Positions 50,591 through 64,000 of a stretch of DNA of 64,000 bases are shown here, piece after piece. Made by a program: the position numbers and the translations under genes. The DNA lies in contig SRSI01000066.1 of the NCBI GenBank assembly GCA_005656395.1, positions 434,001-498,000 of the forward strand, read 5' to 3'. How positions within the stretch are numbered: position 1 is the first letter of the stretch; each line of letters starts with the position of its first letter. Source of the stretch: Strongyloides papillosus. Its lineage: Eukaryota > Nematoda > Chromadorea > Rhabditida > Strongyloididae. The notes under the pieces are model-generated. The model was not told the DNA's origin and searched no databases. It saw only the letters and a list, made by a program, of their open reading frames with translations.

Positions 50591-51872
50591 TTAATCATAC
50601 GAAGAAACACCTTCTATGCATCCATCACCTTCATTGTTTGATTTTTCAATTTTTGTATATTCGTTTAATTTACACAAATTTTTGCTTTCTCGTAAATTTC
50701 GTTTAGTTGATTTTTTCATTTTAAGATTTTTTCCTTCATGTGATGGAGGAGGTATTGAACGGCCAAGTATCTGTGAAAATGCTGTTCGAAATTGAACATT
50801 TAACAAAGCATACAAACATGGATTCCATACAGTGGTACTTATTGATATAAAATGAGTAAGAATTCCAAACAAATATTCTTGCTTTTGAATAAAAAGTGGT
50901 AATTTTTGGTAGTCGCGTAAGAAATTAAAGGCTACCGTTGGTGTCCAACAAAAAACAAATACAAAAACCATAGCCATTAACATTCGATTTGTTCGTTGTC
51001 TACGATTCTTATTTGTTCTACGTACATTTGATTTTGACAGACATTTGTTCATATCATCTTCTTTTTTAACAGATATTCTCTTAGAAAATGTTATTGTAAT
51101 TAAAAAAATATAGATATATTAAAACACTTACTTTTTTTAGTTTTAAAGATATCATTATATAACATATTGATATAATTAAAAAGGGAATAACCATTTGAAC
51201 AATAAATACAATGGTACCATATTTTTTTCTCCCATCTTCATTACCGCTCCATTTTTCATAGCATATCTTACCACAATAATCTTTATACGATTCCAAAGTA
51301 TTTTCATCATAAATTGGTTTCGTTAAAATTGACCCAATAAATATATATGTAATTATCATAAATATTGCAAGTTTTTTTGAAATTGGTTGTGTTGTTGGAA
51401 ATATGATTAATATAAATCTATCTACAGCTATAGAAGCTAAGATAAATGTTGATAAAAATAGTGATACTCCTTGAAGGAAGGGAACTAATTTACATAAGAA
51501 TTCTCCAAATAGCCATGTTTTTGTAAATGCGCTAATTGGTGTAAAACTACCAGAAACAACACAAACAATAATATCAGAACAAGATAATGCGACAATAAAA
51601 AAATTTCTTACAGATTGTAACGTTTTATTTTGTATTACAGATATTATCACTAAGCTATTTCCAAGTACACCTACTACAATTATTATTATATAAAGAATAG
51701 AAAAAATAATCATAATAAAGGGTTGTGTTGTAACATCATTAAAATTTTCTCGTAAATCATCATTCACACTTCTACACATTTTTGAATCATTAATTATTTC
51801 TGTAAAATTATTAAAAATTGTAGATTGAATGAAGTCGAAATCTATATAATTTTCTTCATTTTTTGCAGCCAT
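50591..51872 (-). CDS. Class A GPCR, neuropeptide receptor type
   Basis: Exon 1 is 51872-51132 (247 codons) and exon 2 is 51079-50591 (162 codons plus stop), with a 52-bp intron in phase 0; total 409 residues. Seven TM segments can be placed. Key motifs: GNSLVI in TM1, ALSCSDI in TM2, the disulfide Cys before TM3 (FGEFLCK), a DRF in place of DRY at the end of TM3 (AVDRFILIIFP), FCWTPTVAFNF in TM6 and WNPCLYALLN in TM7. Extracellular Asn-X-Thr/Ser sites lie in the N terminus. Loop 3 and the C-tail are strongly basic. This pattern fits the NPY/tachykinin-like neuropeptide receptor group (nematode npr family); the ligand cannot be named. The start is the first ATG; no signal peptide is needed. 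Confidence 0.88.
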
Positions 51873-54251
51873 AACAAATGTTATAATAGTAAAATTTTTA
51901 AAATAAGTATTTTCTAAAACACCAGACCATTTAATATATTAATTATGAATAACGAAGATAAATGAGTATATTTTAAAATACAAAATAATGATTTATTTAA
52001 ATAACTTTAGAAATTATGCCTAACTTTTTAAAAGAAAATAAGACTTGGAGCTAATGCATACATTTTTAATAATTTTATCTAATTACTAAGAGCATGATAA
52101 ATGTTATGGTATCTTTTTTGACATTACAAATATTTAATTATAGGTTATCAAAAGAATAATAATATTTTAAATTTTATTATATAATCTAAATTAACTTTTT
52201 GGGATATAATTTCAATTACAATATATAAATGCTAAAAATTATATTTTATATTTTGAAAAAAATGTATTTTTTACATCGACAAAAACGCTGGTATTATTAA
52301 ATTTCTTAGGTATTTTTATACTTAAAAAAAACTACAATAAAAACGTTGCTTTGTGTAATTAAGTTACTAATAATAATGTTTTAAACCATAATATTTTTAT
52401 TTCGGTATATTATGTTTTATTTAATGATTATAAAAATAAATTTTATGCCTTTATTTTGAGAAACAGAATTCATTATTAAAGGTATTTTTATAAAAATAAC
52501 CAAAAGATTCTCTGTGTTAAAAAACATTCCTCTACATAATAAAAAAAATTTATTATAGTAGTTAGTATGTTTTGTATAAACAAAAATAGCAAACTACTAA
52601 CTTCTAATTAGGAAATTTCTTCACTCTAATCATTAGTCACATATATTATTGTTATAAAAAAAGAAATAAAATAAATGGTAGAAGATTTTGTTTCATTCAT
52701 AAGTAGCTAAGAAATTTTATTAAGAATTAAAAATATTTAAAAAATGATATTTAAATATAGTATAAGAGAATCATGCTTTTATAACTTGTTTAACGTAGCT
52801 TAATAATATAGTTAAAGTATGAAAATTAATTATTAAAAAATTATTTATCGTGCAAATTAATTAATAATTTTAAATATTGACAATTTTTGAAATATTTTTG
52901 CATTTTGCTGATATATTTTGTAAAAGGTAGTTTTAAAAAATTTTAAGTGACATTAAAAGTATTAGAAAAGTATAATCATATGAAATTTAAATTATGAAAT
53001 GGGAATTAAACAGTTATTATATAATTATTTTTAAATCATCGGCAATAAATATCTAATAACATTTAAATATACTTCTATACATAATGCCCCGATATATTTT
53101 GAGAAAATAAATATGTAATAGTCATTTATTTTATATCTATCAAATAGCTTTAAAAACGCTTTTACTGAAAATACTAAATTTTTTGACATCTCTTAATGTA
53201 CCGATCATTTGGAAAAGTAAAAATAAAAATTTTTAAAAATATTATTCATGAAAAAACAATTAAAAATATTTTCACTGAAAAAGGTTCAATAAGCATTGTT
53301 AATTAAATTAGAATTCTGACCTGCATTTTAAAAATATCACATTACTGATATGATGTGGTAAATAATATATTTTTACTTGTAAAAATTTTATGCAACATCT
53401 CAAGAAGTTTTCAAGAGGGTCATTAAAGCTTAACTAAATTTATATTAATGCAAACCTTCTTGTGAATTAAAACTACTTCCCATCTTAGTTTTAAATCTAA
53501 AATATGTAGAAACTGAACTATTAATGATAAATAATAAAATAATTTATCTAAAAATAAGACATACAATAAAACTCCGAGCATTTATTCATTTGGATAAAAC
53601 AATACGATAAGGATTGTATAACAGTAATTTATAATTAATTTATTATATAAGTTAGATAAAGTCAATATGTATTTTGTATTATATGACTAAGTGATACAAA
53701 AAGTAAAGCAAGACTAACAAAGACTTTTAATTAATAAAAAAGGCTAAGGTATTAAGTAAAATTATACTGTTAATAATTTCATCACATTGTAAATAATGAA
53801 ATACTATTAGTCTGTAAAATAAAGATACCATATCTAAAAATAAACAAAAGGACATCCAAAAGATTGGTTTTATTGGTAATTCACATGCCGAAAGATATAA
53901 AGTTTGCACTTATTTTTCGTGTAAAATAAGACATCAAATTTCTTAGATTTAAAAAAAAATTTATATGTTATAATTCATGTTTAATAGAATAAAATTTAAT
54001 TAAATATTTTTTTAAAACAATTAGTTTATATTTAAATAAGAACTATAATAATATGGCTTTTTTGTTTTAATACAGATTCTAATATAAAAATTAAACATAA
54101 ATATATTGATTATCAAAAAAAAATTATCAAGAATTTAAAACAAAAGATCTATTATTGTAAAGATAAAAATTTTTTTATCTTTTAATCTTAAAAGGGCAAC
54201 TTCTTAATCAAATACTTAATACTTGAAAGAGTTTATATCTTGTCAAATGAA
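51873..54251. other. Intergenic spacer
   Basis: About 2.4 kb, AT-rich. It should include the GPCR promoter. A 60-codon minus frame at 53727-53909 is weakly hydrophobic but has no recognised homology or flanking exons. No other feature seen. Confidence 0.5.
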
Positions 54252-55774
54252 CTAACAACTCATATCATATTTCATTTTTTTAGTTACTATAACAGGATTG
54301 CCATAAGCTGGTACAATCCAATCTGAAATACATACTATCTTTTTACGTGAGTTAAGTAAAGCAGTATCATTTTGAATGAAATTTCTTTCTACTTTAAAAA
54401 GATTTTCATCCGACAAAAAAAGACTTCCTCCAACAGCAACTGTACCCATGCCAGGGACATTCTTTGCGATAACAGTAACACTATTTTTAGTTACTCCTGG
54501 GGTTTTAATTATAGAAAGATTAGGAGAGCACAAATTATATAGGGAGGTTTCATACCATAGAATTGACATAACTGAATCTTGATTAGCTAAATTTGTTTCT
54601 AATATTAAGTTATGACTTGTAAATAACTCTATATTTCCTATAAAATGAACAATACCGCTTGTTATAACAGTATAATTGAATAGATTCCCATAAAGAGACT
54701 TTGAATTTAAAGTATTGTTTATATCATTCTTTTGAATTGGCATTCCTGTATTGACAACAACAGTACAATCTTTTTCTTTTAATAGTACAACTGTTGTTTC
54801 AATATGCCACATATTTGTAATATTTCCAGGATAGTATGTACCACTTGATATAATAGAAAGTACAGGACCACTTTCGATTTCAAACTATAATTATAGATAA
54901 TATTTTAAAAGAAATATCCGAAAATTTTAAACATACAGTGATATAATTCGTCATTTCATTATTATCATCCTCACTATTTCTCAATTTTAAATCTGTATCC
55001 TCTATAATTTCCTTAATGAAATTTTCTTCTTTTTGAGAAAATAAATTTTTTTCTACACCATAATTAGTTGGATAATTGATTCTATTTACAAAATTTTTTG
55101 AATCAAATAATTTTTCTATAGTCATCGGAGTAACAGGTTCTGTATTTTCAAGATAATTTAATCCTTCACTAATTAATTGATTTATATACGGAACCAAATA
55201 TTTGCCATTATTTGTATTTATATCAATATTATCCACCGAATTTTCAGAAGAAAGAGAATTTGTTTTACTATTCCCATCTTGCGTTCTTTTTCCCAAAGAA
55301 TTCTAAAAAAAATAATAATTAAAATATTATTATAAATTTTTTACATACAAATTGGCTTATTGAAATTGAAGAGGTTGTTAAGATTTGTACTAATAACTGT
55401 GGTGAACCACAACAAACATGTAATTTTCCATACTCATATTCACTACATTCAATTTTTTCATTTTCACTAATAAAAGAACATGAATCAAATGTACTATTCT
55501 GTAAGGAAATTGAAAAAAAAAGATTTTTTTATAATATTAATAAAAATAATATTACCTTGTGGCATTGAATTAATTCATATGTATCTTTATATCTTAGTTG
55601 AGTTAAACCTTCTCTACATCCTTTCGATTTACCAAAAAAAATTATCAAAAAAGTAATAGCAAATAAAGTAATCATTAGAAGAATAATAATAATTAATCCT
55701 AAAATAATATTGTTTTTCTTTTTTTCTTGATTATCAAAATCATTACTTATCATTAGTCCATCGAAATTTGCCAT
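54252..55774 (-). CDS. Membrane-anchored metallo-beta-lactamase-fold pseudoenzyme (MBLAC1/SWIP-10 like)
   Basis: Four exons, 55774-55556, 55498-55349, 55302-54937 and 54884-54252, all phase 0; 455 residues. A short N terminus and KKK precede one TM segment (residues ~23-47), giving a type II anchor. Next comes a Cys-containing stalk (residues ~52-115), an Asn/Ser-rich spacer, and from ~246 an MBL-type domain with IETTVVLL, CTVVVNTGMP, YTVITSGIVHFIGNIELF, IIKTPGVTKNSVTV, GTVAVGGSLF and WIVPAYGNPV. These align without gaps to the HXHXDH, TPGHT, AGD and VPGHG motifs of MBLAC1-type proteins, but every metal ligand is replaced (S321, I323, H325, F326, V376, S399, Y439). It is probably catalytically dead, perhaps a secretory-pathway binding protein. 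Family call is by motif frame, not by search. Confidence 0.8.
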
Positions 55775-58700
55775 ATTTAACAAGTAATAAAGATTATATG
55801 TCGAAAATTAAATTAAAAGTAAGAGGAAGATACTGTTATTTTTCTTCTTTAAATAAATTACTAACATATTCATTCTTAGACTTTTCATAATATAAGTAGA
55901 CAGAATTATGTCAAAATTAAGATGTTTATCAAGAGGAATTTTTACAAAATGAAGTACTTATAAATTAATGATACACAATTTTTTGATCAATGCTAGTTTA
56001 CCAGACAAAAATAAACATTTAGAGATCAAAAACAAGATTAATTTTGTATATCATATTGCCGGATAATAATAGATAGTTAACTCTTCTTCAAGTAGAAGTA
56101 ACTTATAATGTTTTTGTATTGTAAAAATAAATTTGTATGTTATAAATTTATGAAATATTCAAAATCCTTTGAAATTGTTTATTTAAAATAAAATTTTCAT
56201 TTCATATGAGCTTCATTTTCTATAGAAAAGGACTTAATTGATTGGAAATAATTTATTAACAATTCTTAAAATAATATTTACTTTTGAAACTTTGCAACAT
56301 TTATTAAATGTTTCAATTAAGTTATTTGTATATTTATTATATACAAACAATAATTTATTTTTATTATCATGTTATCACTCATTGTGCCAGTTCGCCGTTT
56401 GAATATATTTATAATATATTATGTATTTTCTTTTGAAAAGTTGTTTAACATAATAAGCATATTAGAACGTGGGTCTACTACCAAGTAATAAAATAGTTGA
56501 TATATTGCTGGCGTTAATAAAATATATGATAATTGGTATTTTAATTCTCATATGATAAGAAAAAATACTCATAATAAACAGAAAAATAAAAAGAAAATAT
56601 TTAACAGTGATTTTTAAAAATAATACCGTCTGTAAACATTTAATGCAATTTCACACATTATTTTTATATATACTAAGTTTTAAATATCATAACATAAATT
56701 GATTAAAATCTTTTTATCTTCGCTTTTACAATTGTTGTTTAAAAACATTTATATTTATTAATAACTTTCAATTATAAAATAAAAATTTTTATTATCAATA
56801 TTCTTTTAACATTGGCCATTATAAATATCTACTATAAGAATATTGTCATTTTTAAACAAATTTACTGAAAGATATATGATAGATAATACAGCTTCAATAA
56901 AATTTTAACTCCATTTTATGTTAGTAATCTTCTTATTACTTGTTATTAATGTTAATTTTTTCAACTTTTAATATCTATTTTTATCGTAAGAGTAAAAAAA
57001 TTTATATCATTATTTTTTTAACTATTTCAAACATTTACACACTTTAGATGTATATTATCTATTTGATAAGTTCTTATCTTAAATAATTGATATGTCACAA
57101 CATATTATTTCAATATTATGAATCATTATACAATTGAAACATTTTTATATCTTTTATTCAAATTCACTTTTATACTTCTTTGTATCATAATAGTTTATGA
57201 TAAAAAATGTAATAAAAAAATAGTTTAATATTATTCATTTCTATAACTTTTTACGATACCTGCTGAGTAAATAGTTAAATATTTATAATTTAAAATTGTG
57301 GCTACAATTTTCATCACGTAAACTATGTTTTTCAACTATTTATTTCTAAAATCTTATATCATTAGGAATTAGAAAACTTTCCCAATCATTTTTAATATTC
57401 TTATATCAATGACACATATTAAAAGTTACTTTAAATGATTTATCACTAACATAATTTAATTTAATTTTATATTTAATTATTCTTTAAAAGACAAAATACT
57501 ATTTAATTATAAACTTTATAAAATACACAACGTGATCTTTAATTTAAATTAAAATTTGCTCTGATCTTTGTCGAAATTGATACAGTATGTAGATTTTATC
57601 AAAATGTGAGATTGCAAACACTATCAAAAACTACCAAGTAGATTACCATATTTAAATAAGATTATATGAATGATACAGAGTTTATTTCCATTTTAAGAAT
57701 ATTAAGCAAATAAAACTTTTTTGTTTATTTGCTATTTTAAAGATCAACGCATTACTCTTTGATCATACATTTTTCAATCTTTTGTGAAGTTTTTAATTCT
57801 TTTTTTTGATCTTCTAAATAAATATTTTCCATTTAATTATAAGTGTATGTCATGAATTTTAATTTCACTATAAATAGAGCCATAAGTTAGTGCACTAACA
57901 TCAATAACATATAAAATGTAAGAAACTTTTATTTTCTATAAAAATTAGTTTATTATCCGTAAACGCAAGTTTTATAATTTTTTAAGTAAATCAATTTAAA
58001 ATTATTATATGTTGTTATGACTTTATTATACTGTCGAATTTCACATTTTATTAATAATATATTATCTTATAATTCTTGAGCCATCATTTATATAAAATAA
58101 TAAATATTATTGTCTGACTCTTTTAGAATTAGTAGTAATATTTTTTATCACAAATATATAGCATTTTAAATACTAAAATACTAGTTATACAAGAACTTTT
58201 TCCCAATACTAACCAATCCCTCAGAGTATAAGAAAGTAAAATGCCACAAAGAGAAAAGGCATTTCAATAAAATGATAACCCCTTATAAAGACCTTCTTCC
58301 TTTTTTCCTTATTATTTTTCTTTTATATATTTAAAGAATTTTTCACAAACAAAATATATTTGTACTTCAAAAATTTAATGCTATCTTTTTCTAACAATTC
58401 TCTGTTTAATTTTTTATACAATTTTTTCTAGAAATGTTTTTATAAAATAAAGTTTAAACATAAACAATTTAATGTAAATTTTATTGAATATATATATATT
58501 AAAAATTTTGTCAATTATTTATTAAAATAAAATTAACAACTTTGTATTTCTATATAAAATATAAAAAATTATACTTCTTAACTAACTATAAATATTCTGT
58601 AAATATATAATGATCAAAAAATGAAACACCAAACATTCAAGAAATGGGTTTTTTGTTTAACAACTTAAAGTTTCTAACATTTTCTTTATGATATTTTAAC

Positions 58701-58978
58701 ATATTATATTTCACCATTAATACAACTTCTATGTTTGCAAATGGCAACTAAAGTTTATAAAATAAGTTAGATATGTAAAGTTATTTATAATTTTTTAAAC
58801 TCTTCTATAAATGTACAATAATAAAAATGTACACGCCTCAATAGAAAATACAATATAAATTTTTAAAAATTCCCTTATGTGTATTAGAAGAACTACACTA
58901 ATAGTTGCATTGGTGTAATCCTTAACAAAATAGTATTTAATTGAAAATTATTTTTCTAACAATTTTAATTCTTCCATA
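55775..58978. other. Intergenic spacer with a promoter-like patch
   Basis: About 3.2 kb between divergent genes, very AT-rich. A less AT-rich patch at about 58195-58310 contains CTTATAAAGACC near 58276 and pyrimidine runs, and may be a promoter 0.7 kb upstream of the carbonic anhydrase gene. Nothing else recognised. Confidence 0.45.
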
Positions 58979-59928
58979 ATGTTTGCTACAATGTATCGTC
59001 ATACTCAAAATGGTTCCGTCAGAAAAAAAATAAAAGATTTTGAAGAGAAATGTGATAAAGATATATTTTCAGATTGTGATAAACTTGAAGACAAAGTTAT
59101 GACTGGACGTAAGTTTAGTTATAATCTAGAAACTTATTACTTTTTTTGTAGATAAATGGAATTATGATGATAATGGGCCATGTGGACCATGTAATTGGCC
59201 AGGAGATATTCACGGAAAATGTCAATCTCCTATTGATATTGATATTTCAAAAATTGTAAGAATAGCCGCTGATGAACAATTTCACTTTAAAAATTATAAT
59301 AAACCACTTGAAGGACAATTTTTAAATAATGGACACTCAAGTAAGTAAATTAAAATATTTGTATATATATCATTACTTAGTTCAATTTTTACCAAAAGAT
59401 AGTGAAGATGTTCCAATAATATCTGGTGGGAAATTAGAACAAGATTATCGCTTTATTCAATATCATTTTCACTGGGGACAAAATAATGACGAAGGATCTG
59501 AACATACTTTAAACTCATTACAATATCCGGTTGAGCTTCATTTAGTTCATCAAGGTATTAAGGACCCTTCAAAACTAGCTGTTCTTGGTGTTTTTATACG
59601 CCTATCAGGAGATGGAAAGTCATTTATTGCAGAAGAAGACGGTTTAGATAAATTAATTGAGCCAAACTCTAAATTTACGGCAAAAAGTCAAAAACTTGAA
59701 GATAAACTTCCAAAAAATCTTCAGTCATTCATTAGATATTCTGGTTCTCTTACAACTCCTCCATGTACTGAAAATGTTACATGGACTGTTTTTACAGAGC
59801 CAATTTCAATAACAAAACAACAACTTCAGAAATTACGTAAAGTAAAGGATTTCGAAGGAAAAATTATTATGAAAAATTTTAGACCAACACAAGAATGGTG
59901 TGACAGAACAGTTTACCATGTGTGTTAA
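58979..59928 (+). CDS. Alpha-class carbonic anhydrase, active-site complete
   Basis: Three exons, 58979-59108, 59152-59340 and 59381-59928, with introns of 43 and 40 bp; 288 residues. It hydrates CO2 to bicarbonate. Zinc ligands are His135 and His137 (YHFHWG) and His160 (ELHLVH). The gatekeepers Glu147 (SEHT) and Thr231 (GSLTTPP) and the proton-shuttle His105 (NNGHS) are all present, so it should be active. The ~45-residue N-terminal extension is charged, with Lys/Asp/Glu and two Cys, and has no signal peptide or TM. Cys67 before QSPI and Cys235 after TTPP are the pair that forms the disulfide of extracellular alpha-CAs. The frame appearing to start at 59329 runs through the second intron and is wrong. 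Either ATG at 58979 or 58991 could be used. Confidence 0.93.
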
Positions 59929-62900
59929 TAAGTAGTATTACGTCATTTTATACTTGTGATATAATTTAAGAATAGTTAATTCTTTTCGATATTAAAAAAA
60001 TTAGTTTTTATTACCATACATTTTATTCAAAAATTTATAAATATTATAATTCATGTAATTATGTATAATTATTATATTTTTTATCATTTTATGGCATCAT
60101 CTTCCGAGTTTTTTAACAATTAAAAAAAATTTATAGCTTCATTGTGATTTAAGAAGTATAGTTGCTGAGACAACACAATTTAAATATCATTAATTGCAAT
60201 TAAAAATAAAAGGTGTTTATAATACATATAAATTTCTAATAATACTTTCTCATAATAAAATGATTTACTTTGATAAGGTAAACTTGAAAAAATACATTAA
60301 TCAACAGAAACATTTCATTTTATTTCTGTTAAATTATCATTATAAGAAACAAATACATATATATAAGTTTATTGCCTCATTGTATTAAGAAGAATAAATG
60401 AAAAATTTATCTTTGATAAAGATATCAATTATTGGAAAGTAACATAGAAGATTATTTTAACAGGTCATATCTATAAGTTTTAGATAATTACTTTAGTTTT
60501 CGCCTAAGCCTACGCAAAATATAATTAAACAACTTTTTCAATCTTAAGTTAGTTAAAAATTTAAAGATTATTAATGATATAAATTACAACAAACTATAAA
60601 AAATGCTTACTAATAAGTTATAAATGATAATTATTAATATAATATTTATAAATTAATTAAAATATTATATTTAGACTACTAGTCAGAATTATTTTAAAGA
60701 AAATGAAATATTGTGTTAACATAAATTTCAATATTTATTTTCTTTACCGACATGTTAATGCAAAAAATTAAGTTGTATTTTTAAAGGTATATGTTTAAAA
60801 AGTAAAGTTAATATGACATCATATTGTAGAAGAAGTATTGTTAAATATATTAGTTTCAAAGTCGTTAATAGATAATAATTGTACTTTAAGAGTTTTCAAA
60901 AAAGTAATCAGATTAAGATAATATTTTTTAATCTTTTGAGCTAGTCATTTGCTAATTTAAAATATCTTATTGCTTTAAATAAACAACTTTTAATAATTTT
61001 TACTTATTACACTATATTATATTATTTTACTATTAAGAAATATTTTTTATTTAAATATTTTATTAATATTTATCAATAATTTAGTTCTTCATTCTATTAA
61101 ATATATTGTTTTTATTTAATATATTTATTTTAATGAAAAAAATGATATATATAAAAGTTTTCAAAACATATTGAATGAAAGTTTATAAGAATTAAGTAAA
61201 TTTAATATGAAAAAAGTGTTTATGTTTGAAGTCGTAATATTAAATTAAAAATTACAATTCTATACAATTGATGAATCATGGTTTCTAAAAATTATACTAT
61301 ATATAATAGTTTATAAAGTATTATATTTATATACTTAGTTATAGGAAATTTTATTTGTTATATTACTTTAGTGATCTTTTAACCTTTGCTTTATCACTAG
61401 TTGGATATTCTATATCAATCTAGTTTTATACTCTAATTTATTTTAAAAAAAACATTCAATGTAGTAATAAAAACTTTTTAGATATATTACTGTTTTTAGT
61501 ATTTTTTAAAATAACTTACCATATAAAATTATTTTATTATGTTATTATTAAAATATTAGTAAATGATTTATTTAATAAATACTCTATTTAGTATGTAACA
61601 TCATAAGATAAATAAAAAAATCTTCTATTTTTGAAATACGCTCAAGATAATATTTTAAATTGAATAAATTAATTTTCATATATATAGGCTGTTATTTATG
61701 TACGTAAATTTTATTTCAATAAACTATCTTAATCATATGTCTTTGAAATTGAATATTTTTTATTATTATTTATCTTTCCATCAATTATTTTATAAAATAT
61801 AATTTAATAACATAATGATTTAAATAATAATTATATATACTCATAGCATTGAAAATGTCTTACCAATATTTTTAACTTTATTAATTTCTCATAACATAAT
61901 GTAAGAACGATTATATTACTCATAAACTTTATCAAATTTACAAGTTTTATAATATAAAAATTTATCAATCAAATTATTTCATAATTAGAACATTTTTATA
62001 AATAGGAAAAATTTTTTGATGTTTTCTGTACAACCATATACTATAAAAAAATATTCGATAAATCCTTGATTTTTGTTGTTTAAAGCAATATTAAAGGTTT
62101 CCTTTATCATAACTTAGACTAAGTTTTATGTAATTTTGACAACAAAAAAACTTCAATTAATGACTATTTATCAAGTTTTTAAGGTCGTATTGTATAAATT
62201 TATTTAAAAGCAAATTGATTACATCTTTAAAATATTTGTTTGTAGTAATATTACTTTGTTTTCCCTATATCAATATATTTTTTTTCAGTAAACTCAAGAT
62301 AATTTTTCTGCGTGATATAATTTTATTGATATGTTATTTTATTGTACTTTTTTTATTTTAAAAAATTAGCATCTATGTAATATAAAAATTAACTAAATAA
62401 TATATATTGTTATTGAAGAATCGTAAATTATTATATGTGAAACAACAACATCAAATACAAAACTTCTTAGATTCTATTTATTTAAAACAAAATAATCCCT
62501 CTCAAAAACCAATGAATCAATTCCAACTTTAACATTAATCACAAATATTCGCGCTTTACACATAACATTTTCCATTTATTTTTGTATTTCAAAAGTATAT
62601 GTGTCTCTTTTAAATACATTTCCAACTTATTATTCATCATTATTTAAGATCATCACTAAAGATGATTGCTTTTTTACTACAATAAAAACTGTAAAAATGT
62701 TATCTTTTGGACACATAAATTTTCTTTTACTATATTATTTTTTACCATTTAATTTATTCGCAAAATATTTACAACACTTGTATACAATCATTAATATAAC
62801 ACTATAATTTATTTTTTCCATCGATGCAAAATCACAATATATATTATAAAATGCATTTTTTATCATAGAAATATAAAGAAATTATTATGTCATATTGAAG

Positions 62901-64000
62901 AATATATTTATTTTTTATATAATACTCGTTATTTATAATTTAAATTTGTTGAGAACATTATTATTTATACTAATTATAAAAATCTTATTTCTAAGATATA
63001 CTTTTATAAATTGTTAGGCAAAATTTTCTGTGCTATAAATGCTAAATCTATAAAAATTTAATTACATTACTCATTAAATTGTACAAAAATCTTTACAATT
63101 AATATGTTTAAAAAGATATATATTAAATATATATTGATCTGTCATAATGATTTTTTATTATATTGCATCAAATTTATAATACTGAATTAAAAATACATTT
63201 TCTAATATAATTATATTAATTTAATGTGTGAAAAATAATAATTTTAGAAACAATGTATTTTTTTATCATTATATGTTTGAGATATTTTTATTTTATGGTC
63301 AAAAATTACGAATATACTTTTTTTTTTAATTATTCATTAAATAAATTATAATTAAAATATATTTATAATTATTACACTTTATATTTATTTTAAATGCATT
63401 TACAAGACTTTTTACATCAAAAGATATTTATAAGTGACCAGTTTAATTAATATTTTGTAGGCACAAGTTTTTCATAGGTATTATAGTAATAAATTTATCT
63501 TAAATTACATTCGGCTAATATATCAACTAAAAAGATGTATCCATTGACACGTTTATTTTACCTTTCAGTTTGTTTTCTATAAATAATTATCAATTCTATC
63601 TAACTAAATATTTAAATGCTTCTTATTTTAATTTAAAAATATTATGAAATGTACTAATATATCTGTATCGTTGATGACATTATACATTATTTTATTTATT
63701 TCTTTTGTATTATCTTATATTTTAGCTATTCTTTAACTTATTTTCAATATTTATTAAGATCCAATATTGATAAAAAGACGATACTATCAAAAGATTGGCA
63801 TCTTTTCAAAACCAAATAAAAGAGTAACAGATGTGATATATATATAATATAGTTATCGAGTACTGTTATATCTTTTAATTATTTTTACTTTAATTGTTAT
63901 ATATATATTCATGCAATTAATAATTACTTTTTAATATATAATACAATCTATGTAAACTTAATAATTAATAATCTTAATCTTTTTTGACGTTAAATTATTT
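59929..64000. other. Intergenic, no gene seen to window end
   Basis: About 4 kb, very AT-rich. Open frames at 60194-60388 and 62601-62807 have no protein-like composition. A short Gln-rich open stretch near 62420-62533 lacks a start codon and good splice signals. No tRNA, repeat array or transposon end was recognised. Confidence 0.55.

Noticed and set aside
53727..53909. 60-codon hydrophobic minus-strand frame in the spacer right of the GPCR
   Set aside because: No upstream or downstream exon that splices cleanly, no recognised motif; attempts to join it to a short upstream ATG frame end in early stops.
62420..62533. Gln/Asn-rich open stretch that looks somewhat protein-like
   Set aside because: No ATG at its start, no convincing acceptor or partner exon, and low-complexity composition is common by chance in this background.
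1..64000. Prokaryotic-type systems, CRISPR arrays or integrated mobile elements
   Set aside because: Genes are intron-containing eukaryotic genes; no direct-repeat arrays, transposase, reverse transcriptase or terminal inverted repeats were found.

Overview
The window looks like nuclear DNA of a very AT-rich nematode, most likely Strongyloides or a close relative. The evidence is the extreme A+T content outside coding sequence, the few and tiny GT-AG introns (mostly 35-45 bp), compact genes, and products whose best recognisable counterparts are Caenorhabditis proteins such as RGEF-1 and LMD-3. No ribosomal RNA, tRNA, CRISPR array or intact transposon was seen.

Layout. 1-23.2 kb is gene-dense: rgef-1 (RasGRP, minus), a four-TM protein (plus), exportin-1 (minus), TAPT1 (plus), a nucleolar ribosomal-L1-domain protein (minus) with a possible tiny ORF behind it, a divergent histone H3 that resembles a centromeric H3 (minus), a type-B carboxylesterase with an acylation-like N terminus (minus), and a five-finger zinc-finger protein (minus). 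23.2-36.7 kb is a gene desert directly upstream of the zinc-finger gene. It contains several less AT-rich islands with repeated words and recognisable binding-site motifs and may be its regulatory landscape. 36.7-40.3 kb has three small membrane or secreted proteins. 41-48 kb is lmd-3 (the OXR1/NCOA7 homologue: LysM, GRAM-like, TLDc), with two further candidate first exons inside a 3.7-kb intron. 50.6-51.9 kb is a neuropeptide-type GPCR, 54.3-55.8 kb a membrane-anchored metallo-beta-lactamase-fold protein that has lost every metal ligand, and 59-60 kb an alpha carbonic anhydrase. The last 4 kb is empty.

Gene models were built by hand by joining open frames across GT-AG introns and checking that codon phase is preserved. 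Several extend past the simple open frames; for example, rgef-1 gains a fourth exon at 99-174. The genes do not form one pathway: they are housekeeping (nuclear export, ribosome assembly, chromatin) and neuronal or signalling genes (RasGRP, GPCR, OXR1 family, the MBL-fold protein). The most interesting items are the cenH3-like histone, the pseudo-metallo-beta-lactamase, the phase-matched alternative starts of lmd-3, and the repeated-word module 0.8 kb upstream of the zinc-finger gene.
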